Below, one piece after another: positions 45,165 to 54,789 of a stretch of DNA of 64,000 bases. Under the pieces are notes generated by a model. That model was given only the letters and a program-made list of their open reading frames with translations. It was not told the origin of the DNA and did not search any database. How positions within the stretch are numbered: the stretch's first letter is position 1; the number at the start of each line of letters is the position of its first letter. Source of the stretch: CBFGTV01 sp965652145 (GTDB lineage Bacteria > Bacillota > Clostridia > Peptostreptococcales > Natronincolaceae); the NCBI GenBank assembly GCA_965652145.1, contig CBFGTV010000011.1, positions 4,432-68,431 of the forward strand, in the 5' to 3' direction. The position numbers were made by a program, and so were the translations under genes.

Positions 45165-46070
45165 TTAAATGATTCCCCTTAATGCTTCCAGCTCCTCTTT
45201 ACTTTCCCTTAAATAGCCCTCTATTCCTTCTAATATATCGATTGTGACCCTGGGGTTAATGAAATTAGCCGTTCCCACAGCCACCGCCGTGGCCCCTGCC
45301 ATCATGAATTCCAGGGCATCTTCAGCATTCATTATCCCTCCCATTCCGATAATGGGCAGCTTAACAGCCTTAGCTACCTGGTAAACCATTCTAAGGGCAA
45401 CAGGCTTGATGGCTGGCCCTGAAAGGCCCCCCACTATATTGGCCAATATGGGTTTTCTGCGGTGAATATCGATGGCCATTCCCAACAGGGTATTAATCAG
45501 AGAAATACCATCGGCTCCCCCGGCCTCGGCTGCCTTTGCAATGGTGACAATATCAGTAACGTTGGGGGTTAGTTTCACAATCAATGGCTGCCTGGCATAT
45601 CGCTTCACTTCCCTGGTGACCAGCTCCACCATATGGGGGTCAGTTCCAAAGGAAACGCCCCCCTCCTTTACATTGGGGCAGGATATATTCAGCTCCAGCA
45701 GGTCAATATCGGCATCTTGGAGCCTTTCCACCACATCACAATATTCCTCCAGGGTTTTACCGCATACATTGACAATGATTTTGGTATCGTATCGTCTTAA
45801 AAAGGGAATATCCTTTTCCATAAAGGCCCTTACCCCTGGGTTTTGCAGTCCGACGCTGTTTAACATGCCTCCATAGGTTTCAGCCACCCTTGGGGTGCTA
45901 TTCCCCTTCCAGGGGGTACTGGCAATTCCCTTTACCACTACTGCCCCCAGTCGATTTAAATCAACATATTTTCCGTATTCCCTACCCGAGCCAAAGGTTC
46001 CCGAGGCCGTCATTACAGGATTTTTCATTTCTACCCCGGCAATCTGAATACTTAAATCAAGCTGATTCAT
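45165..46070 (-). CDS. pyrD: Dihydroorotate dehydrogenase type 1B, catalytic subunit
   Basis: 301 residues. NAD-linked oxidation of dihydroorotate to orotate with PyrK. Seen: the FMN-site motif GTFGSGREY near the start, NISCPNV with the catalytic Cys typical of type 1, and GMGGI/GATAVAVGTA for phosphate binding. The ATG at 46070 overlaps the pyrK stop as ATGA and follows GAGGTG. A longer frame from 46094 lies inside pyrK and is not used. Confidence 0.95.
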   Translation of the reverse strand: MNQLDLSIQIAGVEMKNPVMTASGTFGSGREYGKYVDLNRLGAVVVKGIASTPWKGNSTPRVAETYGGMLNSVGLQNPGVRAFMEKDIPFLRRYDTKIIVNVCGKTLEEYCDVVERLQDADIDLLELNISCPNVKEGGVSFGTDPHMVELVTREVKRYARQPLIVKLTPNVTDIVTIAKAAEAGGADGISLINTLLGMAIDIHRRKPILANIVGGLSGPAIKPVALRMVYQVAKAVKLPIIGMGGIMNAEDALEFMMAGATAVAVGTANFINPRVTIDILEGIEGYLRESKEELEALRGII

Positions 46071-46837
46071 TCCCAAATCACCTCTTCTCGCCAAAATACC
46101 GGCCCATCCTTACAAACCCGCATATTTTCCCAATCTACCTGGGAGCTTTGTTGTATTTTACAGGTGCAAACCAGACAGGCCCCTATACCGCAGGCCATTC
46201 TTTCCTCAAAGGAAAGCTGGGCAGGAATTTGCATCTCTTGGGCCCACTGGGCCACAGCCCTTAGCATTCCCCTGGGGCCACAGCTATAAACCATCTCTGT
46301 TTTACTTAAATCAATGGTTCTAAGTATATCTGTTACCGTCCCCTTTATCCCCTGACTGCCATCCTCGGTGGCCACCAGCACCCTGGCCCCTATGGCTTCA
46401 AATTCCTTGATTAACATTCCTTCATGGCGAAAGCCCAGTACCACCGTTACTTCTCCCCTTAGCTGCTTCACCAGCTCCAGCAGGGGGGGAACACCGATTC
46501 CCCCGCCCACCACCAGGTGTCGTTTAACATTCCATAATTCAAAGCCCTTGCCCAGGGGCCCCATAAAGCTGATAGTCATTCCCGGCCGCAGCTGTGAAAG
46601 GGCTTTGGTACCCTTCCCCACCACACCATAGATCAGCCTTATTTCCTTCCTTTCCTGAAAAATTTCACAAATACTGATGGGTCGGGGCAAGAGCAGGTGG
46701 TGGCTGCCACAGTACAGATTTAGAAATTGCCCTGGCCTGGCTTTTTCTGCTACCCCCTGGGCTTCAATCAGCATTTCAAAAATGCCAGGAGCCATTATTC
46801 GGTTTTCCTTTATAAATCCAAGCTCTTTTTGCTTCAT
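46067..46837 (-). CDS. pyrK: Dihydroorotate dehydrogenase electron-transfer subunit
   Basis: 256 residues. An FAD and 2Fe-2S protein that passes electrons from PyrD to NAD. Seen: RPISI for FAD, VGGGIGVPPLLEL for NAD binding, and the C-terminal iron-sulfur motif CGIGACLVCTC followed by a fourth Cys in RVCKDGPVF. The start overlaps the carB stop by 4 bases. Confidence 0.95.
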   Translation of the reverse strand: MKQKELGFIKENRIMAPGIFEMLIEAQGVAEKARPGQFLNLYCGSHHLLLPRPISICEIFQERKEIRLIYGVVGKGTKALSQLRPGMTISFMGPLGKGFELWNVKRHLVVGGGIGVPPLLELVKQLRGEVTVVLGFRHEGMLIKEFEAIGARVLVATEDGSQGIKGTVTDILRTIDLSKTEMVYSCGPRGMLRAVAQWAQEMQIPAQLSFEERMACGIGACLVCTCKIQQSSQVDWENMRVCKDGPVFWREEVIWE

Positions 46838-49800
46838 TCCTTCACCCCCAGGTTAATGACTTCAAGGGAATCAATGGTGAGGCCTCTTTTTTTGACTTGA
46901 AGAAGGGCCTTTACCGTATCAAGGGAGGTTAATACCTTGACAGAGGCCTCCACTGCCGCCCGTCTGATTCTAAAGCCGTCTCTTTTACTATCCTTTCCCT
47001 TTGTAGGCACATTGATGACCAGATTCACCAGGCCGCTTCCTATGGTATCTAAAATGTTGGGCACCCCTTCAGAAATCTTCTTAACGGTGGTGACGGGAAG
47101 GTGATGACTGTTTAGATATTCGGCGGTTCCCGTGGTCGCCAGCAGCCGATACCCCATGCTAATAAGGGCCTGGGCCATGGGGAGAAATTCCTCCTTGTCG
47201 TCATCCTTAATAGTCACCAGGATTTGCCCCCCTTCCTGGGGCATTTCAATTCCTGCCCCTATAAAGCCCTTATAAACGGCCTCTTCCAAGGATTTACCCA
47301 CCCCCAGCACCTCGCCTGTGGACTTCATTTCGGGTCCCAGGCTCACCTCCGCCATGGGCACCTTTTCCGTTGAAAAGACGGGCACCTTTACGGCAATATG
47401 ATCTGGGGCAGGGTATATGCCTGTTCCATAGCCCATATCATACAGCCTTTCCCCCATCATGGCCCGGGTGGCCAGTTTAACGATGGGTACCCCTGTCACC
47501 TTGCTAATATAGGGTACGGTTCTGCTAGACCTTGGATTCACCTCAATTACGTAGACTTCATTTTCATATTCAACAAACTGAATATTAATCATCCCCACCA
47601 CCTTCAGGGCCAGGGCAACTTTTTTTGTTATATCATGGATCTTCTCCGCTATCTCCTTCGATACATTTTGACTGGGGTACAGGGTAACGCTATCGCCGGA
47701 ATGGATTCCCGCCCGTTCTAAATGCTCCATAATACCGGGAATTAAGATGCTTTCACCATCGCAGATGGCATCGACCTCCAGTTCACGGCCAATTAGATAT
47801 CGATCAATTAAGACGGGGTTTTTATGATCCCTTTCAAAGGCGCCTTGTAGGTATTGCCTTAGCTCCTCTTTACGGTAGGTAATTTCCATCCCCTGGCCCC
47901 CCAGCACATAGGAGGGTCTTACCAGCACAGGGTAGCCGATTTTATCAGCCTCCTTCATGCCTGTCTCCAGGGACCACACGGCCCTTCCCCTGGGCCTGGC
48001 AATGCCCAGGCTTCCCATTAGGGCATCAAATTTTTCCCGATCCTCAGCGATATCAATTTGCTCAGGCTTTGTTCCCAGAATGGGAATGTTCATTTCCTCT
48101 AAAAAGCCCGCCAGCTTGATGGCGGTTTGCCCTCCGAATTGAAGCACCACCCCATGGGGCCTTTCCTTTTCAACAATATTCAGTACATCCTCCTCGGTGA
48201 GGGGCTCGAAGTAGAGCTTGTCAGAAATGTCAAAGTCGGTGCTGACGGTTTCGGGGTTATTGTTGACGATGATGGTTTCAATTCCCATTTCCCTTAGGGC
48301 CAGGACACTATGCACCCCGCAGTAGTCAAATTCAATTCCCTGACCAATTCTAATGGGGCCAGAGCCAATGACCATGACCTTTTTTCTGTCACTGACCACC
48401 ACCTCATCCTCCTGGTCGTAGGTGGAATAGTAGTAGGGGGATTGGGCGTCGAATTCACCGCCGCAGGTGTCTACCATTTTGTAGACGGCGTGGATTCCAT
48501 AGGTATTTCTTAAGGCGTAGATTTCCCGGGGGCTTCTACCCATGAGCTGAGCAATTCCCTTGTCTGAAAAGCCTTTTTGCTTAAGCCTCAGCAGCTTTTC
48601 CTTTGTTAAATCTGCCATGTCTAACGCCTTGAGTTCTTCCTCTAACATGACCAATTCCCTGATTTTTTCCATGAAGAAGACATCCATTCCAGTAATTTCA
48701 CAGACCTTATCGACACGATAATTTCTTCTAAGGATTTCTGCAATGTCAAAAATCCGCTCATCATCGGGGGTTTGAACCCGGGCCCTTAACTCTTCAAGGC
48801 TTCTTTCCCTGGAGGCCTTTCGATCCAGGCAATACTGACCAATCTCTAAGGAGCGTATGGCCTTTAACAGGGCCCCTTCAAAGCTGTTGGCTATGGCCAT
48901 GGTTTCTCCTGTGGCCATCATTTTGGTACCCAGATTTTTGGTTGCTCCTGTGAACTTTTCAAAGGGCCATTTAGGCAGCTTTACCACCACATAGTCCAGC
49001 GTCGGCTCAAAGCAAGCGGTGGTTTTCCCCGTTACGTCATTGATGATTTCATCTAAGCCATAGCCCAGGGCAATTTTAGCTGCTACCTTGGCAATTGGGT
49101 AGCCCGTTACCTTAGAGGCCAGGGCCGAGGAGCGGCTCACCCTGGGGTTGATTTCAATAACTGCATATTCCAGGCTCCTGGGGTGGAGGGCAAATTGAAC
49201 ATTACAGCCCCCTTCTATTTGAATGGCGTTGATAATATCCATGGCGGCCTTCCTTAGCATTTGGTATTCCTTATCGGTTAGGGTTTGGGAGGGGGCCACC
49301 ACAATGCTGTCCCCCGTATGGACCCCCACCGGGTCGATGTTTTCCATATTGCATACGGTGATGCAGTTGCCATAATGGTCACGCATGACCTCGTACTCGA
49401 TCTCCTTCCAGCCCTTAATACATTTTTCTATCAGTACCTGTCCTACCCGGCTAAGCTGTAGGCCCTGGGCCAAAATTACTTTTAGGGTTCCTTCCTCCTC
49501 AGCAATACCGCCCCCGGTTCCTCCCAGGGTATAGGCGGGCCTGACCACCACCGGGTAGCCGATCTCTGCTGCAAAGCTAATCCCTTCTGCCAAGCTGGTG
49601 ACAATTTTCCCCTGTATGACCGGCTGATTGATACGGGCCATTAGCCTTTGGAATTTCTCCCGGTCTTCCCCTTCCTTAATGGCCGAAATGGGGGTACCGA
49701 TCATATTGACACCATATTTCTCTAAAATGCCAAGGTCACTCAGCTCCACCGCCAGATTTAAGGCCGTTTGGCCTCCCATCCCAGCCAGGAGGCTGTCGGG

Positions 49801-50046
49801 TCGTTCCCTTTTAATGACCTTTTCGATCACTTCCACCGTTAAGGGTTCGATATAGATTTTATCTGCAATTTCCTTATCAGTCATGATGGTGGCGGGGTTG
49901 CTGTTGATTAAAACCACCTCCAGGCCCTCTGCCTTCAAGGCCTGGCAGGCCTGGGTTCCGGCATAGTCAAACTCTGCCGCCTGACCTATAATAATGGGGC
50001 CTGAACCAATAACCAGTACCTTTTTTATTTCTTCTTTTTTAGGCAT
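46834..50046 (-). CDS. carB: Carbamoyl-phosphate synthase large subunit
   Basis: 1070 residues, the family norm. Seen: the two repeated ATP-grasp halves (IIIGQAAEFDYAG near 15 and IRIGQGIEFDYCG near 560), the ATP-grasp glycine loops GGTGGGIAEEEG and GGQGMEI, and a C-terminal MGS allosteric domain. It makes carbamoyl phosphate with CarA. Overlaps carA by 8 bases and pyrK by 4. Confidence 0.97.
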   Translation of the reverse strand: MPKKEEIKKVLVIGSGPIIIGQAAEFDYAGTQACQALKAEGLEVVLINSNPATIMTDKEIADKIYIEPLTVEVIEKVIKRERPDSLLAGMGGQTALNLAVELSDLGILEKYGVNMIGTPISAIKEGEDREKFQRLMARINQPVIQGKIVTSLAEGISFAAEIGYPVVVRPAYTLGGTGGGIAEEEGTLKVILAQGLQLSRVGQVLIEKCIKGWKEIEYEVMRDHYGNCITVCNMENIDPVGVHTGDSIVVAPSQTLTDKEYQMLRKAAMDIINAIQIEGGCNVQFALHPRSLEYAVIEINPRVSRSSALASKVTGYPIAKVAAKIALGYGLDEIINDVTGKTTACFEPTLDYVVVKLPKWPFEKFTGATKNLGTKMMATGETMAIANSFEGALLKAIRSLEIGQYCLDRKASRERSLEELRARVQTPDDERIFDIAEILRRNYRVDKVCEITGMDVFFMEKIRELVMLEEELKALDMADLTKEKLLRLKQKGFSDKGIAQLMGRSPREIYALRNTYGIHAVYKMVDTCGGEFDAQSPYYYSTYDQEDEVVVSDRKKVMVIGSGPIRIGQGIEFDYCGVHSVLALREMGIETIIVNNNPETVSTDFDISDKLYFEPLTEEDVLNIVEKERPHGVVLQFGGQTAIKLAGFLEEMNIPILGTKPEQIDIAEDREKFDALMGSLGIARPRGRAVWSLETGMKEADKIGYPVLVRPSYVLGGQGMEITYRKEELRQYLQGAFERDHKNPVLIDRYLIGRELEVDAICDGESILIPGIMEHLERAGIHSGDSVTLYPSQNVSKEIAEKIHDITKKVALALKVVGMINIQFVEYENEVYVIEVNPRSSRTVPYISKVTGVPIVKLATRAMMGERLYDMGYGTGIYPAPDHIAVKVPVFSTEKVPMAEVSLGPEMKSTGEVLGVGKSLEEAVYKGFIGAGIEMPQEGGQILVTIKDDDKEEFLPMAQALISMGYRLLATTGTAEYLNSHHLPVTTVKKISEGVPNILDTIGSGLVNLVINVPTKGKDSKRDGFRIRRAAVEASVKVLTSLDTVKALLQVKKRGLTIDSLEVINLGVKE

Positions 50047-51112
50047 GGTGCTTCACCTCCATCAGCTTCATAAATCGGTCAAATAAATAGTCGTTTTCCA
50101 TGGGCCCGGGGGAGGCCTCGGGATGGAACTGTACACTGAAAAGGGGCAGGTGCTGATGCTGGATTCCCTCAACGGTACCGTCGTTTAAATTGATATGGGT
50201 AATGGAAGCCTCCCGGGGCAGGCTTTCCTTCCTGACCACATAGCCATGGTTTTGGGAGGTGATGTGAACCCGCTGGGTCGTTAGGTCCTTTACAGGATGA
50301 TTACAGCCCCGATGGCCGAATTTCAGCCTATGGGTATCGGCTCCCAGGGCTAGGGCCAAAAGCTGATGCCCGAGGCAGATTCCGAATATTGGCTTCTGGT
50401 GTTGGATTAGTTTTTGAATCGTGTCTAAAATCCTGGGAAGGTCCTTTGGGTCCCCGGGCCCGTTGGAAAGAAGAATACCGTCGTGGTTACCCTCCAGTAT
50501 TTCCTCTGGAGCAGTAAAGGCTGGATAAACGGTAACATGACAATTTCTGGCCTGAAGTGACCGCAGGATGTTGGCCTTTACGCCAAAATCCAGTACCCCG
50601 ACCCGCTTTCCCGTACCCTCCAGCTCATAGGCCTTCGGGGCGGTAACCTGCTCTACGGCATGATAATTTTGAAGGTTCTCAAATTTATTTTGCACCTGAG
50701 AGGGGGCTAAATCCCTCAGGGTAATGATTCCCTTCATGGTGCCATGGTTCCTCAAAAGCTTTGTCAGGGCCCGGGTGTCGATACCGGCCAGGCCCAGTAC
50801 ATGGTTTTGCTTCAGGTAACCGTCAAGGTCCATTTCACAACGCCAATGATTGGGCCTTTGGGCCCATTCCCTGACAATTAGCCCCCTTGCCTTGGGGGTG
50901 GCTGACTCACGATCTTCTAAATTAACGCCGTAGTTGCCTATGAGGGGATAGGTCATGGTGATAATCTGACCTGTGTAGGAGGGGTCTGTCAATATTTCCT
51001 GATAGCCCGTCATACCTGTATTAAAAACCACTTCCCCTACGGCCTCCTTCATGTATCCAAAGGCCTGCCCCTGAAAGAACGCACCATTTTCTAATATTAG
51101 CTTTGCCTTCAT
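50039..51112 (-). CDS. carA: Carbamoyl-phosphate synthase small subunit
   Basis: 357 residues. Glutaminase subunit of CPS. Seen: the class-I amidotransferase nucleophile motif FGICLGHQ with its Cys, LSNGPGDP and the catalytic HPE (FHPEASPGP) near the C-terminus. The ATG follows AGGTGAAAAG. Overlaps carB; 36 bases from pyrF. Confidence 0.96.
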   Translation of the reverse strand: MKAKLILENGAFFQGQAFGYMKEAVGEVVFNTGMTGYQEILTDPSYTGQIITMTYPLIGNYGVNLEDRESATPKARGLIVREWAQRPNHWRCEMDLDGYLKQNHVLGLAGIDTRALTKLLRNHGTMKGIITLRDLAPSQVQNKFENLQNYHAVEQVTAPKAYELEGTGKRVGVLDFGVKANILRSLQARNCHVTVYPAFTAPEEILEGNHDGILLSNGPGDPKDLPRILDTIQKLIQHQKPIFGICLGHQLLALALGADTHRLKFGHRGCNHPVKDLTTQRVHITSQNHGYVVRKESLPREASITHINLNDGTVEGIQHQHLPLFSVQFHPEASPGPMENDYLFDRFMKLMEVKHHA

Positions 51113-51148
51113 CTTTTCACCTCATCTATTTTTCACGCTGTCATTTCT

Positions 51149-52084
51149 TTATCTTGATTGATTCATCACCCGATGTAAATCTGCCTTCATTTGCAAAGCT
51201 GCTTCCCTGGCGGCCAGGGCAAAGTCTGTTTCTTTAAATCGCCTTTTGCTGGCCTCGGTGGTATGGGCTGCAATAATACCCCTTGAGGAGTTGACAATGG
51301 CCCCTAGGCCATCGCTGTTGAAGCATCCCCTGAGGTCCTTCGCCTTGGCCCCCTGGGCTCCATAGCCCGGCACTAAAAAGTAGTTATTGGGCATTTGGGC
51401 CCTTAGGGCTGCCGCTTCGGCCGGATGGGTGGCCCCCACCACTGCACCAACCTGGCTATAGCCACGGTTTCCCATAAGCTGGCTTCCCCATTCCCTTACC
51501 AGGTCACCCACCACCTGGTAGAGCTTTTTGCCCCCTACATCAAGATTTTGTATTTGACCGCTATTGGGGTTGGAGGTCTTCACCAGAATGAACAGGCCCC
51601 GATTAAACTCTTTACAGTCTGCCAAAAAGGGCTCTATGGCATCAAAGCCCAGGTAAGGGTTTAAGGTGATTAAATGGGTACCATAGACCTCGTGGTCGGT
51701 GTCTTCAATTTGAACCCTGCCGATATGACCGTCGGAATAGGCCTGGGCAGTGGAGGCAATGTCACCCCTTTTTATATCGCCGATCACGATCATTCCCCGC
51801 TCCCTGGCATATTGAAGGGTTTTAATATAGGCCTCAAGGCCCGGGGCTCCATATTGCTCATACATGGCAATTTGAGGCTTTACTGCCGGTACCACATCGT
51901 AGATATGGTCTATGATTGTCCTGTTAAATTGATAAAAGGCCGCTGCTGCCCCCTGGGGGGTTTTACCGTATTTTTCATAGGCCTCCCGGCGAATGGGGGC
52001 TGGGATCATACTGAGCCTTGGGTCTAACCCCACCACAGAAGGATTTTGGGTTGCTTCAATTCTTTCTATCAGCTGATCAATCAT
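51149..52084 (-). CDS. pyrF: Orotidine 5'-phosphate decarboxylase, long (type 2) form
   Basis: 311 residues, longer than the ~240-residue common form. Seen: the family-2 active-site motif GDIKRGDIASTAQAYSDGH (about 88-106) with the catalytic Asp/Lys set, and VVGATHPAEAAALR and VPGYGAQGA. It makes UMP. The ATG follows AGGAGGCTTAAAAA. Second gene of the operon. Confidence 0.96.
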   Translation of the reverse strand: MIDQLIERIEATQNPSVVGLDPRLSMIPAPIRREAYEKYGKTPQGAAAAFYQFNRTIIDHIYDVVPAVKPQIAMYEQYGAPGLEAYIKTLQYARERGMIVIGDIKRGDIASTAQAYSDGHIGRVQIEDTDHEVYGTHLITLNPYLGFDAIEPFLADCKEFNRGLFILVKTSNPNSGQIQNLDVGGKKLYQVVGDLVREWGSQLMGNRGYSQVGAVVGATHPAEAAALRAQMPNNYFLVPGYGAQGAKAKDLRGCFNSDGLGAIVNSSRGIIAAHTTEASKRRFKETDFALAAREAALQMKADLHRVMNQSR

Positions 52085-52109
52085 TTTTTAAGCCTCCTTA
52101 TTTTTCTGA

Positions 52110-53399
52110 TCAAGCCCGAAGGCCAGTATTTTGAAATACAATGCTGCCGTCCACCAGGGTATAGCATACCCTTCCCCTAACCCTTCTTCCCTGGAAGGGG
52201 GTGTTTCTGGCCTTGGAATAAAACCGGCTGCTGTCGATTTCATATTCTGCCCTGGGATCAATCAGGGTTATATCAGCAGGACTACCAGCTTTCAAGGTGC
52301 CCCCTGCTATGTTCAAAAGCCTGGCGGGATTGGTACTCATCTTTTCAATTAGTGCCATGGGGGTCAATATTCCCCTTTCAACCAGCTCTGTAATACCGAG
52401 GGCCAATGCTGTTTCCAGGCCTACAATACCAAAGGGGGCCTTTTCAAAGCCCTGGGCCTTTTCATTGGGATGGTGGGGGGCATGGTCAGTGGCAATTATT
52501 TCAATGGTGCCATCCTGTAAAGCCTTTAAAATCTCCTTCACATCTGCCTGACTCCTAAGGGGCGGGTTCACTTTAGTATTGGGGTCCAGCCCCCTTACAG
52601 CCTCTTCAGTCAAGGTAAAGTGATGGGGGGTTACCTCTCCTGTAATGAGGCTGCTTAACTGCTTCGCCCCCCTTAAAAGACCCACAGCTCCCCTGGTGCT
52701 GATATGACAAAGATGAAGCCTTGCCCCTGCATGAAGGGCCAGGTGGGTATCCCGGCAGGTGATGACATCCTCTGCCTCGGGGGGAATTCCCCGAAGCCCC
52801 AGGGCCCTGGCCAATGCCCCTTCGTTCATTACACCCCCAGCCGCCAGGTAATGATCCTCACAGTGGGCCATGACCGGCAGGTTATATTCCTTTGCCCTTT
52901 CCAGGGCCCTTTTCATCAGGCTGCTGTTCATAACGGTTTTGCCGTCTTCACTTAAGCCGCAAATACCCAGGGGTACCAGTGCACCATAACCCACCAGTTC
53001 CTCCCCCAATTGCCCCTTGGTGATGCTGGCAATGGGCAAAATTTTCACTGGGGCCCTTTGGGCCTTTTCCTGAATTTCCTTTACCACCTGGGGACTATCA
53101 ATAACGGGGTTGGTATTGGGCATGCAGCAGATGGTGGTAAAGCCCCCCGCCGCCGCACTTAGGCCCCCTGACAGGATTGTCTCCTTATGGGTAAAGCCCG
53201 GCTCCCTCAGGTGTACATGAACATCAATTAACCCCGGCACCACCCAATGGCCTGTAGCATCAATAATTTCATCAGCCTCCAGGGTAAGGGAATCTCCCAT
53301 GGCTTTAATGTGCTTCCCCTCAATGTACAAATCCTTTACTTCATCAATTTGACTGGCGGGATCAATGATTCGCCCATTTTTAATGAGTATTTTTTTCAT
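52110..53399 (-). CDS. pyrC: Dihydroorotase
   Basis: 429 residues, class I. It closes carbamoyl aspartate to dihydroorotate. Seen: the metal-binding DVHVHLREPGFTHKE (about 60), NTNPVIDSP, the metal/substrate His HLCHISTR and the Asp of TDHAPHHPNEK. The ATG at 53399 follows GGAGGGAG; a longer frame at 53423 is not used. First gene of the operon, behind the attenuator. No pyrB precedes it. Confidence 0.96.
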   Translation of the reverse strand: MKKILIKNGRIIDPASQIDEVKDLYIEGKHIKAMGDSLTLEADEIIDATGHWVVPGLIDVHVHLREPGFTHKETILSGGLSAAAGGFTTICCMPNTNPVIDSPQVVKEIQEKAQRAPVKILPIASITKGQLGEELVGYGALVPLGICGLSEDGKTVMNSSLMKRALERAKEYNLPVMAHCEDHYLAAGGVMNEGALARALGLRGIPPEAEDVITCRDTHLALHAGARLHLCHISTRGAVGLLRGAKQLSSLITGEVTPHHFTLTEEAVRGLDPNTKVNPPLRSQADVKEILKALQDGTIEIIATDHAPHHPNEKAQGFEKAPFGIVGLETALALGITELVERGILTPMALIEKMSTNPARLLNIAGGTLKAGSPADITLIDPRAEYEIDSSRFYSKARNTPFQGRRVRGRVCYTLVDGSIVFQNTGLRA

Positions 53400-53449
53400 C
53401 TTATCTTCTCCCTCCTGTGGCAATGTGGTCTAAAGGAATGGAGGCATAA

Positions 53450-53499
53450 CAAAAAGAGCAATAGTAAGGAAATTAATCAAATTTCCCTTCCATTGCTCT
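53450..53499 (-). terminator. Attenuator terminator of the pyr leader
   Basis: AGAGCAAT (53492-53499) pairs with ATTGCTCT (53455-53462) with further inner pairing GGAAATT/AATTTCC, then a T-run into TTTTTG on the minus strand. It lies between the PyrR box and the pyrC start. Confidence 0.88.
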
Positions 53500-53579
53500 G
53501 TAATATTTAAAATAATTAAATTTAGATTGTAAAAATTGACAGCTCAAAAATAGGCATGGCCGTTTCATCTGCACTCATT

Positions 53580-53610
53580 CCTTTCTGGCCTCTCTGGACC
53601 AAATTAAAGG
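53580..53610 (-). promoter_or_regulatory. PyrR-binding RNA element
   Basis: The minus strand reads CTTTAATTTGGTCCAGAGAG followed by GCCAGAAAGG, matching the PyrR binding-loop consensus with GTCCAGAGAGGC. When PyrR binds with UMP/UTP, the downstream terminator can form. The pyrR gene is not in the window. Confidence 0.9.
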
Positions 53611-53629
53611 TAGACTCACATTCTCCATA

Positions 53630-53658
53630 ATCTTAGCACAGGTGTAGGGCATTGTCAA
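53630..53658 (-). promoter_or_regulatory. Promoter of the pyr operon
   Basis: TTGACA (53653-53658), 17 bases, TAAGAT (53630-53635). It lies only ~45 bases after the stop of the upstream gene. Confidence 0.85.
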
Positions 53659-53701
53659 CTGAATCTTTATACATTTCGACTAGTATTTATTCTTATATTG
53701 A

Positions 53702-54775
53702 CTATGCTCCCATTATGCTCCTTAGCTTTTCGATAACCTCATCACCCACCTGGGCTGTAGTGGCGCTGCCTCCCAGGTCTGGAGTTAGGGTCTTACCCTC
53801 TAAAAGGGTGGCTTCTATGGCCTGTAAAATTTCTGATGTATCTGTTTTTAATAAATGATCCAGCATGAGCTTCACCGTCCATAGCATGGCAATGGGATTA
53901 GCCAGCCCCTTTCCAGCCAGATCAGGGGCAGAGCCATGGACAGGCTCAAACATAGAGGGGAATTCCCCTTCAGGGTTAAGATTGGCACTGGCGGCAAAGC
54001 CCAGGCCCCCCTGAAGGGCGGCTCCCAGGTCTGTAATAATATCCCCAAACAGGTTTGATGCCACCAGCACATCATATGCCTCCGGCTTCTGTACAAAGTA
54101 CATGGAAACGGCATCGACATGGGTTGATTCGGTTTTAATGTCAGGATATTGGTCGCCAACCTCGCTGAAGATTTGGTCCCAGAACACCATGCTATAATTA
54201 AGGGCATTGGATTTGGTCACGCTGGTAAGCTTTTTATTCCGTTGTCGGGCCAGCTTAAAGGCGTATTCCATTACCTTTTCCGTATTTTTTCTTGTAAAGA
54301 CCGAGGTTTGCAGGGCGATTTCCTCAGGGCGGCCAGGGAAACGGATTCCCCCCACGCCTGAATATTCCCCCTCTACGTTTTCTCTGATTACGACAAAATC
54401 AATATCGGCTGGTCCCTTGTTTTTTAATGGGCAGGGAGCCCCCGGCAGCAGCTTGATAGGCCGCAGGTTAATATATTGATTGAAGCCCTGGCGTATTTTG
54501 ATTAACAGGCCATGGAGAGAAATATGATCAGGTACGCCGGGAAAGCCCACGGCCCCCAGTAAAATTCCATCGAATTCCTTTAATATTGCCAACCCCTGTT
54601 CCTCCATCATTTGTCCATGGTGTAAATAGTATTCGCAGCCCCAGGGAAAGGTTTCAAATGAAAAGGAGATGTCTCCCTTTAATTCAGCATAGACCTTTAA
54701 TAGCTTCAGCCCCTCCGCTGTTACCTCAGCTCCGATTCCGTCCCCAGGTATGACGGCTATATGGTAGTTTTTCAT
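53702..54775 (-). CDS. Tartrate/D-malate dehydrogenase-family enzyme
   Basis: 357 residues of the isocitrate/isopropylmalate dehydrogenase superfamily. Seen: IAVIPGDGIGAEV at the N-terminus, WGCEYYLHHGQMM and GAVGFPGVPDHISLHGLL, the pattern of TtuC/DmlA-type enzymes rather than LeuB (which has a GGPKWD-type segment), and SNLFGDIITDLG plus EPVHGSAPDLAGK for the metal/NAD site. Oxidative decarboxylation of D-malate or tartrate is the likely reaction. 14 bases after serA, so it is co-transcribed from the serine T-box. The exact substrate is uncertain. Confidence 0.85.
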   Translation of the reverse strand: MKNYHIAVIPGDGIGAEVTAEGLKLLKVYAELKGDISFSFETFPWGCEYYLHHGQMMEEQGLAILKEFDGILLGAVGFPGVPDHISLHGLLIKIRQGFNQYINLRPIKLLPGAPCPLKNKGPADIDFVVIRENVEGEYSGVGGIRFPGRPEEIALQTSVFTRKNTEKVMEYAFKLARQRNKKLTSVTKSNALNYSMVFWDQIFSEVGDQYPDIKTESTHVDAVSMYFVQKPEAYDVLVASNLFGDIITDLGAALQGGLGFAASANLNPEGEFPSMFEPVHGSAPDLAGKGLANPIAMLWTVKLMLDHLLKTDTSEILQAIEATLLEGKTLTPDLGGSATTAQVGDEVIEKLRSIMGA

Positions 54776-54789
54776 GTTATATCCCTCCT

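Noticed and set aside
45472..45876. A 134-codon plus-strand frame
   Set aside because: It lies wholly inside pyrD on the other strand, has no ribosome site and is a shadow of that gene.
53702..54775. leuB (isopropylmalate dehydrogenase)
   Set aside because: The PDHISLHG and CEYYLHHG segments fit the tartrate/D-malate group and the LeuB-type GGPKWD segment is absent.
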